64,000 nucleotides of DNA from Adhaeribacter terrigena (lineage in GTDB: Bacteria > Bacteroidota > Bacteroidia > Cytophagales > Hymenobacteraceae). How positions within the stretch are numbered: position 1 is the stretch's first letter; the number at the start of each line of letters is the position of its first letter. Location of the stretch: contig NZ_JAEHFX010000007.1 of assembly GCF_016623615.1 (NCBI RefSeq), positions 186,001 to 250,000 on the forward strand. Direction: 5' to 3'. Below the pieces are notes generated by a model. It did no database searches. It saw only the letters and a program-made list of their open reading frames with translations, and was not told the origin of the DNA. This document shows positions 17,351-25,233 of the stretch, piece by piece. A program made the position numbers and the translations under genes.

Positions 17351-17376
17351 TATCTTTATCATCGTAATATTGCAAT
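17351..17376 (+). promoter_or_regulatory. arsR promoter and candidate operator
   Basis: TATCTTTA (17351-17358) matches TAnnTTTG except the last base. Just downstream, ATCGTAATATTGCAAT (17361-17376) is an imperfect palindrome centred on AATATT, where an ArsR dimer could bind and block transcription. The position suits autoregulation; binding is inferred only. Confidence 0.45.
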
Positions 17377-17393
17377 GAACAAATGATAAAAAC

Positions 17394-17723
17394 ATGGGCG
17401 CTACTAAAACCGATCATTTCACCCTACAGCAAAACGAACTGGCCAGCTTAGCCAAAGCCCTGGGCCATCCGGCCCGCATTGCTATTCTGGAGGTACTGCT
17501 AAAACTGGATAGCTGCATTTGCGGCGATATTGTGAATGAGCTTCCGCTGGCCCAACCCACGGTTTCGCAGCATTTAAAAGAACTGAAAACTGCCGGCCTC
17601 ATAAAAGGAAATATCGAAGGAAACTCCATTTGCTATTGCATCGATGCCGAAAACTGGAATAAATACAAAGAGTTGCTTTCGGCTTTTTTCGGGCAGCTGG
17701 CGCTTAAAACCAATTGCTGCTAA
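17394..17723 (+). CDS. arsR: ArsR/SmtB-family metalloregulator
   Basis: 109 residues with the winged-helix of ArsR repressors: LAKALGHPARIAILEVLLK, LPLAQPTVSQHLKELKTAGL and IKGNIEGNSICYCID. Candidate As(III) thiols are Cys41 and Cys43 (CIC, in the alpha3-type position), Cys80 and Cys82 (CYC) and a C-terminal Cys108-Cys109 (TNCC). It should repress this ars operon until arsenite binds. First gene of arsR-arsI-arsC-aquaporin. Confidence 0.92.
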   Translation: MGATKTDHFTLQQNELASLAKALGHPARIAILEVLLKLDSCICGDIVNELPLAQPTVSQHLKELKTAGLIKGNIEGNSICYCIDAENWNKYKELLSAFFGQLALKTNCC

Positions 17724-17845
17724 AAATCTTTACTGTCATCCTGAGCCTGCGAAGGATTTATGTAGGCGCAGTTTTCGAGATAGTTTGCTCCTAAAGTCGG
17801 GACGACATCAGAATTTGATTTTCAAATCTTTAAATTATAAAAGCC
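17724..17845 (+). repeat. Intergenic repeat of the GTCATCCTGAGC family inside the ars operon
   Basis: GTCATCCTGAGCCTGCGAAG starts at 17735 and is followed by GATTTATG, the form of a dispersed repeat common in Bacteroidota genomes. A related sequence begins near 59558. The 122-base gap holds no ORF and separates arsR from arsI. Confidence 0.6.
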
Positions 17846-18406
17846 ATGAACCAGAACGTATTTCCAAGAATGCACGTGAGCTTATATGTAAGCAACCTTG
17901 CCAAAACTGTAGACTTCTACACCGCATTTTTTGGTCAGGAAGCTGTTAAAATCAAGCCCGGTTACGCCAAATTTGTGCTCGATAAGCCTTCGCTTATCAT
18001 TTCGTTTGTAGAAAATCCCGGTCGCGTACAAAGCAATTTCGGGCATTTAGGTTTTCAGGTAGAAACGGTAGCCGAACTGGAAGAAAAACTGGTTGCAGCC
18101 CGCGAAAAAAACCTGGTAGCCAAAGAAGAAATGGGCACCAACTGCTGCTACGCCAAACAAGATAAATTCTGGGCTACCGATCCGGACGGCGTGCAATGGG
18201 AAGTATACTATTTCCACGAAGACGCTGAATTCAACGATCCGCATTACGAAACCGCCGCTGCCGAAGCCTGCTGCCTTGCTCCTGCGCAATCTACCATAGA
18301 AATCACCAATGCTGCATCCTGCTGCGAGCCGCTGGAAACTTCGGAAAAACCCAAATTCGATCTCAGCAACCTGATTGCTGGTTCAACCAGAAACAACTGC
18401 TGCTAA
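17846..18406 (+). CDS. arsI: ArsI/CadI-family VOC metalloprotein with Cys-pair-rich tail
   Basis: 186 residues. The N-terminal 125 residues are a glyoxalase/VOC fold with likely metal ligands His10, His67 and Glu119 (RMHVSLYV, FGHLGFQV, VQWEVYYF) and the vicinal Cys100-Cys101 (TNCCYAKQDKFWATDPDG) that marks ArsI C-As lyases and CadI proteins. It may break the carbon-arsenic bond of methylarsenite. The C-terminal 50 residues are unusual: three more Cys-Cys pairs (142-143, 159-160, 185-186). Its stop touches the arsC start. Confidence 0.88.
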   Translation: MNQNVFPRMHVSLYVSNLAKTVDFYTAFFGQEAVKIKPGYAKFVLDKPSLIISFVENPGRVQSNFGHLGFQVETVAELEEKLVAAREKNLVAKEEMGTNCCYAKQDKFWATDPDGVQWEVYYFHEDAEFNDPHYETAAAEACCLAPAQSTIEITNAASCCEPLETSEKPKFDLSNLIAGSTRNNCC

Positions 18407-18820
18407 ATGAAAAAGATCTTAGTGCTCTGCACCGGCAACAGTTGCCGTAGCCAGCTTGCCGAAGGCTACTTACGCCATTTCGCCAACGGTAAAGCCGAAG
18501 TTTACAGCGCCGGCATCGAAACGCACGGCGTAAACCCGCGGGCCATTGCTATTATGAAAGAAGACGGCCTTGATATTTCCGGTCACACGTCCAACAACGT
18601 AAACGAATACCAGCACCTCGATTTCGATTTCGTGATAACAGTTTGCGACAATGCCCAGGAAAACTGCCCTTACTTTCCTGGTTTTGCCAAAAAATTCCAT
18701 TATAATTTCCCCGATCCGGCCAAAGCTACCGGTTCTGAAGAAGAGATCATGGCGCAATTCCGGAGCGTGCGCGAACAGATAAAAGAATATTGCCGGAAGT
18801 TTGTAACCGAGAATTTGTGA
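18407..18820 (+). CDS. arsC: Arsenate reductase, thioredoxin-coupled LMW-phosphatase type
   Basis: 137 residues. The N-terminal CTGNSCR loop is the C-X5-R phosphatase motif (Cys8, Arg14). Cys80 and Cys87 in VCDNAQENCPYF sit seven residues apart, as in the S. aureus-type redox relay, and the Asp loop NFPDPAKATGS is present. It reduces arsenate to arsenite with thioredoxin. It starts directly after the arsI stop and its TGA overlaps the GTG of the aquaporin gene. Confidence 0.93.
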   Translation: MKKILVLCTGNSCRSQLAEGYLRHFANGKAEVYSAGIETHGVNPRAIAIMKEDGLDISGHTSNNVNEYQHLDFDFVITVCDNAQENCPYFPGFAKKFHYNFPDPAKATGSEEEIMAQFRSVREQIKEYCRKFVTENL

Positions 18821-19458
18821 AAAGTTATTTAGCGGAATTCATCGGCACTTTTACGCTGGTTTTCTTTGCCGCTGGTTCAGCCCTGGTAGATGCACAAACG
18901 AACGGCGCAGTGAGTTTAATTGGTTGCGCTACGGCTTCCGGGTTGATTGTAACGGCCATGATTTATACTTTCGGCAATGTATCCGGGGCCCATATCAATC
19001 CGGCAGTTACGATTGGTTTTTCTATGGCGGGCTTATTCGATAAAAAAGAAATACTCCCGTACGTTGGCAGCCAGTTAGCAGGAAGTTTAGCCGCCGGTTT
19101 AACTTTAAAGTTACTTTTCCCGGCAAGTCAAAACATGGGGGCTACTTTTCCCGCCGGCGAAGTGATGCAATCTTTCATATTAGAAATTATCCTCACGTTT
19201 CTGCTCATGCTGGTTATTCTGCATACTTCGCAGGGCATTAAAGAAATACAGCAACTGGCCGGTTTTATTATTGGCGGGATGGTTTTACTAGAAATTATTT
19301 TTGCCGGCCCTATTTCCGGCGGTTCCATGAACCCGGCCCGTAGCTTCGGACCAGCCCTGGCAGCAGGAAATATTACTACGCTCTGGATTTATTTTCTGGC
19401 GCCGGTTCTGGGTGCTGGCTTGGCAACGTTTGCCTGGAAGATCACAAAGGCAGATTGA
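18817..19458 (+). CDS. Aquaporin/MIP-family channel of the ars operon
   Basis: 213 residues from GTG 18817, which overlaps the arsC stop by four bases. Six hydrophobic helices and both NPA boxes (SGAHINPAVTIG and SGGSMNPARSFGPALAAG) are intact. MIP channels in ars operons without ArsB/Acr3 (AqpS type) let arsenite leave down its gradient after ArsC action; no active arsenite pump is seen nearby, which fits this model. A longer in-frame start at 18790 would lie inside arsC and is rejected. Confidence 0.9.
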   Translation: MKSYLAEFIGTFTLVFFAAGSALVDAQTNGAVSLIGCATASGLIVTAMIYTFGNVSGAHINPAVTIGFSMAGLFDKKEILPYVGSQLAGSLAAGLTLKLLFPASQNMGATFPAGEVMQSFILEIILTFLLMLVILHTSQGIKEIQQLAGFIIGGMVLLEIIFAGPISGGSMNPARSFGPALAAGNITTLWIYFLAPVLGAGLATFAWKITKAD

Positions 19459-19462
19459 GGTT

Positions 19463-19490
19463 ACTTTTCCCGCTCAAAACCATAGCGTTT
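19463..19490 (-). repeat. Bipartite 28-bp motif, near-exact copy
   Basis: On the minus strand AAACGCTA, 13 bases, GAAAAGT. It starts 5 bases after the aquaporin stop and abuts the shared terminator. Confidence 0.8.
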
Positions 19491-19496
19491 TTAACT

Positions 19497-19526
19497 AAAA
19501 AGCCTGCTTAATGGAGCAGGCTTTTT
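19497..19526. terminator. Bidirectional terminator between the ars operon and the convergent gene
   Basis: AAAAAGCCTGC (19497-19507) and GCAGGCTTTTT (19516-19526) form an 11-bp stem with an 8-base loop, with A- and T-runs on both sides, serving both convergent genes. Confidence 0.92.
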
Positions 19527-19537
19527 CTGTTTTATGG

Positions 19538-20380
19538 TTATGCCACTGCTTCCATTCTACCGGCTTTGCTTTCCGGCTTCTTATCAATTGCAATTCCAGC
19601 CAGCATATGCGCCAAAACCGGGGCGCACTTTTCGTGGCAGGCGGGATAAAAATGACCATGTTTCCAGAAAGCCGATTTAGGCGATAAGCCCCACCAGAAT
19701 TCGGCCATGGCCAGTGGTTTTAAACCTTGCTGAAAAGCGTACTGCAGAAGTTTCGGAACGGCACAATCGCCGGCACCAGCTCCGGGCCCTCGGCTGGTAT
19801 TTTCCCGAAAAACAGTGCGTAAGCTTTTTTCTTCGCCGGCCTGGTTTAAAAACTGATACTGATCAAATAACTTTTCCTGGAGCTTGAGCGAATGCTGCTT
19901 ACGGATCTGTTTTAACAAAGCAATTTTTCCCGGATCGTTGGCGGCAAAACTTTCCAGCGAAGTTATTTCGGCATTCATTTGGGTAAGTTCCTGCATGCCG
20001 GTATTCAGGAAACTTCCCGGTAATAAGCTATCGTAAACGGGCGGCACAAAATTAGCGTGGTGGTAACTGCCGGCTAATTTTCCCGAAAAAGCGGCCAGGA
20101 AACCGATCTCATTTTCTTCCGTGCGAACCAGCAACACGCCAAACATTTTCCCGATAATGGTACCCGCTTTTCCTTCTTCCAATCCAAAATTATGCTCCCA
20201 TTCGGTTTGCACTTTTAAATAACGCTGAAGTTTATTAACGGCCAGCAGGCAAAGCGGATGCGGTGTGTAATTAAATGGATAGGTGAAATTTTCCGGCAAC
20301 GAATAAGCCGCAATAGGTTCATCGAAAGGAATAAGACAATCGATTCCGAAAGGAATTTGAATGGGTAAGTTCCGTTTCAC
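19538..20380 (-). CDS. Stand-alone N-terminal domain of an RluA-type pseudouridine synthase
   Basis: 280 residues from a GTG at 20380. Segments FTYPFNYTPHPLCLLAVNKL, EWEHNFGL, GTIIGKMFGVLLVR, GFLAAFSGKLAGSYHHANFV and GAGDCAVPKLLQYAFQQGLK followed by PLAMAEFWWG match the accessory region that precedes the catalytic domain in long Bacteroidota RluA-family synthases. The chain ends after HMLAGIAIDKKPESKAG, where the catalytic domain would begin, so no pseudouridine-synthase active site (RLD motif) is present. The longest frame runs back to 20512 inside the PBP gene; that part is a shadow. Function is unclear. Confidence 0.7.
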   Translation of the reverse strand: MKRNLPIQIPFGIDCLIPFDEPIAAYSLPENFTYPFNYTPHPLCLLAVNKLQRYLKVQTEWEHNFGLEEGKAGTIIGKMFGVLLVRTEENEIGFLAAFSGKLAGSYHHANFVPPVYDSLLPGSFLNTGMQELTQMNAEITSLESFAANDPGKIALLKQIRKQHSLKLQEKLFDQYQFLNQAGEEKSLRTVFRENTSRGPGAGAGDCAVPKLLQYAFQQGLKPLAMAEFWWGLSPKSAFWKHGHFYPACHEKCAPVLAHMLAGIAIDKKPESKAGRMEAVA

Positions 20381-20409
20381 AATTTCAAAATTAAAAACTG
20401 CAAAACGAG

Positions 20410-22755
20410 TTACGGCACCAAAACCGTTTCTCCTCCTACTTCCGGCTCCACATCCTGGGCATCTTTTAGCTGCAAAGAATCCACTTTTGGTTTCGGAATA
20501 AAACTCTGGCACATGTACTTCTTGCGGATCTTCACGGTTGGTTTCGGGAAACGACCGAATTTATAACCCAGGTCCGGATTCTTATATACGTTTTCCATAA
20601 AGATACCGAAAACCGGCAGAGCCGTTTTAGAGCCTTCGCCCATAGCCGAGGTCCGGAAGTGAATGCTGCGGTCGTCGCCTCCTACCCAAACACCCGTAAT
20701 TAGATCCTTGGTTACGCCCACGTACCAGCCATCGGAATGGTTGGAAGTGGTGCCGGTTTTACCGCCCACTTCGTTGCCTTTGCGCCAGCCCAGATCGTAT
20801 TCCCAGAGCGCCTGCGAAGTTCCGCCCTGCTCTTCCATCCCGCCTTTCAGCATATAGGTCATGAGCCAGGCCGTTTCAGAACTAAGTACTTTTTTCTGCT
20901 TCGGCATAAACGTGTGGATCACGTTGCCATTGCGGTCTTCTATGCGGGTTACGTACATAGGTTCGGTGCGGAAACCGTTGTTCATGAATGTGCCGTAAGC
21001 CCCAACCAGTTCAAACAGCGAAACATCCGAAGAACCTAAACCAATAGAAGGCACAGCTTGCAACGGACTTTTTATCCCGAGTTTATGAGCGTATTCTGCT
21101 ACCGTTTGCCAGCCCACTTTTTCGGTTAATTGCGCCGTAATGGAGTTTATTGATTTTCCCATGGCGTGTCGCAAGGTAATATTGGCGCCCGAAAAATGAT
21201 AATCGGCATTGTGCGGGCTCCAGCTTTTGGCTTCTCCGTTCTCCACATAATTAATAGTTAAACGCTGGTCGCGCATTCGGTCGCAGGGCGCGTAACCTTT
21301 ATCGATTGCCGTTACATAAACAAAAGGCTTGAACGTAGAACCCGGCTGGCGCTTGGCCTGTTTCACGTGGTCGTACTTAAAGTATTTGAAGTTGATACCC
21401 CCCACCCAGGCTTTTATCTGACCCGAATGCGGATCCATGGTTACCATGCCGGCGCGCAGAATGCGTTTGTAATACGCCAGCGAATCCATCGGGCTCATGG
21501 TTACCGTTTTCTCCAGGCTGTCGTTGTCCCAGGTAAACACTTTCATCTGGCGCGGCTTATGCAGTTCGGCATTTATGGCGGCCTGGTTGTTGCCGTGTTT
21601 ATTCTTCAGTGCTTTGTAATATTCGGTGCGCTTCATGCTGGCTTCCAGAAAACCCGGAATTTCCTGGTCTTTATCGTCTACCCACGGATTTTTATCACCC
21701 CAGTGGCGCTTGAATTTCTTCTGCAGGTCGCGCATGCGTTTTTCCACAGCCTGCTCGGCCAAAGTCTGCAAACGCGAATCAATGGTGGTATAGATTTTCA
21801 GGCCGTCGCGGTACAGATCATAACCATTTTCGGCGCACCATTTTTTTACGTATTCACTCACCGCGCCTCTGAAATAGGTAGCCGGACCATCGTAATGATT
21901 TTCCACTTTATAACGGAGCACAATGGGCAAAGCGCTTAAGGAATCGGCCATTTCAGGGGCAATTACCCGGTATTTGGCCATTTGTGCAAGCACAACGTTG
22001 CGGCGGCGCAACGAGTTTTCGGGGTTAAAACGCGGACTGTAAGAAGTAGGTGCTTTCAGTAAACCAACCAACACGGCGGCTTCTTCGGTTTTTAAACTAT
22101 CGGGCGAGGTACCAAAAAAGGTTTTAGCGGCCACCTTTATCCCGAAGGAATTACTGCCGAAATCTACCGTGTTCAGGTACATGGTCAGGATTTCCTGCTT
22201 CGAATAATTTTGCTCCAGCTTTACGGCCGTGATCCATTCCTTGGTTTTATTGATGAGCGTGCTGATGCCCGGAATATAACCCAATACACCCTTCGATTTT
22301 TCGGTGCGGATTTTATACAGGTTTTTGGCCAGCTGCTGGGTAATGGTAGAACCGCCCCGGTTTTCGCCCTTGGCTACGGCCGCAATTACACTCAGCATGG
22401 CTTCCGGATCGATGCCCGAATGGTTGTAAAAACGCACGTCTTCGGTTGCGATCAGGGCTTTGATCAGCATCGGGGAAATTTTCTCGTATTTTACCGGGCT
22501 GCGGTTTTCCCGGAAATATTTCCCGATCAGTTTGCCATCTTCGGTATAAAGTTCGGAGGCCAGTTCGGTTCGGGGGTTTTCCAGTTTTTCGAGGCTCGGC
22601 GAAGCGCCAAACAGGAAAAGGAAATTGATATCGACGAGGAAAAGGTAAACCAGGAAACCGATCAGGCCGAAAGCAAAAAAACGCCAAAGCCAGTTTACCA
22701 GCCGCGCAAATGCTTTTGTAGGTTTTGGAGTACTCGGTTGTGCTTGTTCAGACAT
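20410..22755 (-). CDS. Penicillin-binding protein 1A (bifunctional transglycosylase/transpeptidase)
   Basis: 781 residues, class A PBP. A short cytoplasmic tail, one transmembrane helix (about 25-48), then GT51: Glu105 in IATEDVRFYNHSGID and RGGSTITQQLAKNLY. The transpeptidase domain has SxxK at Ser473 (PGSTFKPFVY), SxN in GKSINSITAQL and KTG in GGKTGTTSNHSDGWYVG. It polymerises and crosslinks peptidoglycan. The downstream accessory-domain gene starts about 29 bases after its stop and may be cotranscribed. Confidence 0.95.
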   Translation of the reverse strand: MSEQAQPSTPKPTKAFARLVNWLWRFFAFGLIGFLVYLFLVDINFLFLFGASPSLEKLENPRTELASELYTEDGKLIGKYFRENRSPVKYEKISPMLIKALIATEDVRFYNHSGIDPEAMLSVIAAVAKGENRGGSTITQQLAKNLYKIRTEKSKGVLGYIPGISTLINKTKEWITAVKLEQNYSKQEILTMYLNTVDFGSNSFGIKVAAKTFFGTSPDSLKTEEAAVLVGLLKAPTSYSPRFNPENSLRRRNVVLAQMAKYRVIAPEMADSLSALPIVLRYKVENHYDGPATYFRGAVSEYVKKWCAENGYDLYRDGLKIYTTIDSRLQTLAEQAVEKRMRDLQKKFKRHWGDKNPWVDDKDQEIPGFLEASMKRTEYYKALKNKHGNNQAAINAELHKPRQMKVFTWDNDSLEKTVTMSPMDSLAYYKRILRAGMVTMDPHSGQIKAWVGGINFKYFKYDHVKQAKRQPGSTFKPFVYVTAIDKGYAPCDRMRDQRLTINYVENGEAKSWSPHNADYHFSGANITLRHAMGKSINSITAQLTEKVGWQTVAEYAHKLGIKSPLQAVPSIGLGSSDVSLFELVGAYGTFMNNGFRTEPMYVTRIEDRNGNVIHTFMPKQKKVLSSETAWLMTYMLKGGMEEQGGTSQALWEYDLGWRKGNEVGGKTGTTSNHSDGWYVGVTKDLITGVWVGGDDRSIHFRTSAMGEGSKTALPVFGIFMENVYKNPDLGYKFGRFPKPTVKIRKKYMCQSFIPKPKVDSLQLKDAQDVEPEVGGETVLVP

Positions 22756-22984
22756 TGTAAAAAACCTGCCTCAAATCTGCGCCACTTACCGGCCCGGACA
22801 GGAAAAATTTCACAAATATAAATGTTTAAAAGCGGATTTCGCTATTTCCGATTACAGCCTTTTTTGCTTATATTTTCCCGAAACACTATGATTTTCAGCC
22901 TGAAAACTAATTTTTATAGCCTTCCCATTTAGCTTGAGGGAAAAAATATTCGTAAACATCTACCCACGCGGGCTTGTTTTGGGA

Positions 22985-23012
22985 AAACGCTATGGATTTG
23001 ACGCGAAAAAGT
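22985..23012 (+). repeat. Bipartite 28-bp motif, exact copy
   Basis: AAACGCTA, 13 bases, AAAAAGT in the 292-base divergent gap between PBP1A and the methyltransferase, ending 36 bases before the ATG of the latter. The rest of the gap is unremarkable. Confidence 0.85.
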
Positions 23013-23047
23013 CTTTGATCTTTAATCCTGCTTCTTTTGTCTGAAAA

Positions 23048-23833
23048 ATGAAACGATTTCACCTGTTTGAATGGGAAGACCAAACCTGGTTTCCGGACGT
23101 GCTGCGCCGTAACATGACCGATTACCTGCGTTTCATGATCACCAGGCTCGGTATTTACGACCCCGTAGTACCGCATTTAAAAGAAATGCTCGAAAAAACC
23201 GGGCAGCGGCAAATCCTGGATCTTTGCTCCGGCGCCGGCGGCGGCCTGGAAACCCTGCAACCCAAGATAAGCGCCGAAATAGGTTTTAACGTGCCGGTAA
23301 CGCTCACCGATAAATTTCCGAACCTGGAAGCCTGGCAGCAAATTCAAACGGAAAGCAAAAACGCTATCCAATTCGAACCCCAAAGTGTAGATGCCACCAA
23401 CGTACCCGCAAACCTGACCGGCGTGCGCACGCTTTTTTCTTCTTTCCACCATTTCAAACCCGAAGAGGCGCAGGCAATTTTACAGGATGCTGTGAATAAA
23501 AAGCAAGCCATCGGCATTTTTGAAGGTTCCGGTAAACAATACCACGAACTGCTGCTGGCTGGTTTGGTGTTTCCACCCTTAATGCTGGGAATTACGCCTT
23601 TTATTCGCCCGTTTAAACTCAGTCGCTTGTTTTTTACGTATCTTATTCCGGCTATTCCGGTTTTCACCTTGTGGGATGGCGTGGTTTCCGTTCTGAGAAT
23701 GTACAGCCCGGAAATGCTATCGGAAATGACCAAAAAACTCGAAGGCCCGCCCTACGTCTGGAAAACCGGCTACGCCAGACACAAATCCGGCGCGAAAGTT
23801 ATTTACCTGATCGGCTATCCGGAGGTTAATTAG
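23048..23833 (+). CDS. Class I SAM-dependent methyltransferase, substrate unknown
   Basis: 261 residues. Motif I is ILDLCSGAGGGLETL; an acidic strand end follows in VTLTDKFPNLEAW and a later motif in RTLFSSFHHFKPEEAQAIL. The C-terminal half includes two hydrophobic stretches (LLLAGLVFPPLMLGITPFI and LFFTYLIPAIPVFTLW), suggesting contact with membrane or a lipid substrate. A UbiA-type prenyltransferase gene lies 350 bases downstream, so lipid or quinone modification is plausible. A partial bipartite motif copy (23359-23386) lies within the gene. Confidence 0.75.
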   Translation: MKRFHLFEWEDQTWFPDVLRRNMTDYLRFMITRLGIYDPVVPHLKEMLEKTGQRQILDLCSGAGGGLETLQPKISAEIGFNVPVTLTDKFPNLEAWQQIQTESKNAIQFEPQSVDATNVPANLTGVRTLFSSFHHFKPEEAQAILQDAVNKKQAIGIFEGSGKQYHELLLAGLVFPPLMLGITPFIRPFKLSRLFFTYLIPAIPVFTLWDGVVSVLRMYSPEMLSEMTKKLEGPPYVWKTGYARHKSGAKVIYLIGYPEVN

Positions 23834-23842
23834 GAATTAGAA

Positions 23843-24157
23843 ATGGATTTAATGAATGAGGAACAGATTACATCTTGGATTTTTTTAGCATTAGCTTTAG
23901 CCTCACAAACTAAGCCAACTGACATTAATGGAATTTCAATGGTTGCTGATGGCATAAATCATGCTGTACCAACACAAGAACAATTACAAGCCTCTATTAG
24001 TTGGTTAACAAATCACGATCTCATAGAAAAAGCCGGGAATAAATTTAAATTAACAGAAAAGGGGAAATTATTATCCGAAAGAGCTTCAAATGAAACTAAT
24101 ATTCTTTTAGCGGTTTGGAAAAACCTAGAGTTAGAAATAAAGAATCTGCTACCTTAA
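23843..24157 (+). CDS. Small winged-helix-like protein, function unknown
   Basis: 104 residues. The segment QLQASISWLTNHDLIEKAGN followed by KFKLTEKGKLL has the helix-strand-strand pattern of a winged helix, with an amphipathic N-terminal helix and a hydrophobic C-terminal helix. It is markedly more AT-rich than the genes on both sides and sits 9 bases after the methyltransferase stop, so it may be a recent insertion into this cluster. No family is recognised with certainty. Confidence 0.6.
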   Translation: MDLMNEEQITSWIFLALALASQTKPTDINGISMVADGINHAVPTQEQLQASISWLTNHDLIEKAGNKFKLTEKGKLLSERASNETNILLAVWKNLELEIKNLLP

Positions 24158-24182
24158 TCTTCTTTAATTTCAAATCATTAAA

Positions 24183-25046
24183 ATGAACGCCCTGAAACTC
24201 ATGCGCATCCCGTTTTCGGTATTCCTGATGCCAGTTTTCTGGTTTGCGTTAAGTGCCGCGCCTGTATTCGACTGGCAGAAAGCCGTGGCTGTTTTTCTCA
24301 TTTTACACGTATTGGTTTACCCGGCCAGCAACGGTTACAACTCCTATTTCGACCGCGACGAAGGCAGCATTGGTGGTTTGAAACATCCGCCTAAAGTAAC
24401 GCACAGTTTATTTTACCTGGTCGTGGTTTTCGATTTCCTGGCTGTTTTACTTTCGCTGCTTATTTCCATACCGTTTGCGGTTTGCGTGCTGGTTTATTTG
24501 TTCGTTTCCAAAGCCTACAGTTACGATAAGATCCGCCTGAAAAAATACCCTTACCTGAGCACCTTTACCGTGGTTTTCTTCCAGGGCGCTTTTACGTTTT
24601 TAACGGTGCAGATCGGCAGCGGCGTTCTCTCAGAACACTATTTCAGCGCTCAAAACCTGGTCCTGGCTTTCGTAAGTTCGCTTTTTTTATGCGGCAGTTA
24701 TCCGCTCACCCAGGTTTATCAGCACGCCGAAGACAAAAAACGCGGCGACGAAACGCTGAGCCTGAAGCTCGGTTTAAAAGGCACGTTTCTATTTTCTGCC
24801 ATCAGTTTAACCCTGGCCGCCGCTTTATTAATTGCGGAATACTTCTATACCAACCAGCTGAGCAGCATCGTTATCTTTGCAGTTTTTACCGCGCCGGTCA
24901 TAGCGTTTTTTGCCTGGTGGCAACTCCAGATCCGCAAAAATTCCTTAGCTGTAAATTTCGAAAATACCATGCGCATGAACCAGATCTCCTCCCTTTGCAT
25001 GAGCGCCGCCTTTCTGCTCATGCTGTTCTGGCCAAAACTATTCTGA
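24183..25046 (+). CDS. UbiA-family prenyltransferase-like membrane protein
   Basis: 287 residues with about eight hydrophobic helices. The first polar loop has NGYNSYFDRDEGSIGG, a version of the UbiA NxxxDxxxD motif, and the second has YQHAEDKKRGDETLSLKLG, the second Asp-rich motif. The family joins prenyl diphosphates to aromatic or other acceptors in the inner membrane. A reverse-strand exact copy of the bipartite motif (24881-24908) lies within a membrane-helix coding segment. The acceptor is unknown. Confidence 0.8.
   Translation: MNALKLMRIPFSVFLMPVFWFALSAAPVFDWQKAVAVFLILHVLVYPASNGYNSYFDRDEGSIGGLKHPPKVTHSLFYLVVVFDFLAVLLSLLISIPFAVCVLVYLFVSKAYSYDKIRLKKYPYLSTFTVVFFQGAFTFLTVQIGSGVLSEHYFSAQNLVLAFVSSLFLCGSYPLTQVYQHAEDKKRGDETLSLKLGLKGTFLFSAISLTLAAALLIAEYFYTNQLSSIVIFAVFTAPVIAFFAWWQLQIRKNSLAVNFENTMRMNQISSLCMSAAFLLMLFWPKLF
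24881..24908 (-). repeat. Bipartite 28-bp motif, exact copy inside a gene
   Basis: On the minus strand AAACGCTA, 13 bases, AAAAACT, lying entirely inside the UbiA-like gene and transcribed antisense. Confidence 0.8.
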
Positions 25047-25233
25047 TTCCCTTTCTAGGCCAGTTTAAAAGTATAGCCTGAAGCCTCCTCAGAATCGGGT
25101 CAGAATTATAAAGTGGTTAGTATTTCACCGGAAAAATTCGCTACTTCAACGGTACAAAAAGTACAACCGGCTTTTTCAGGTTTCTATGCCTTTCTTTTCG
25201 CCGTACTTTTGAATAAACATTAGCATTACCACT

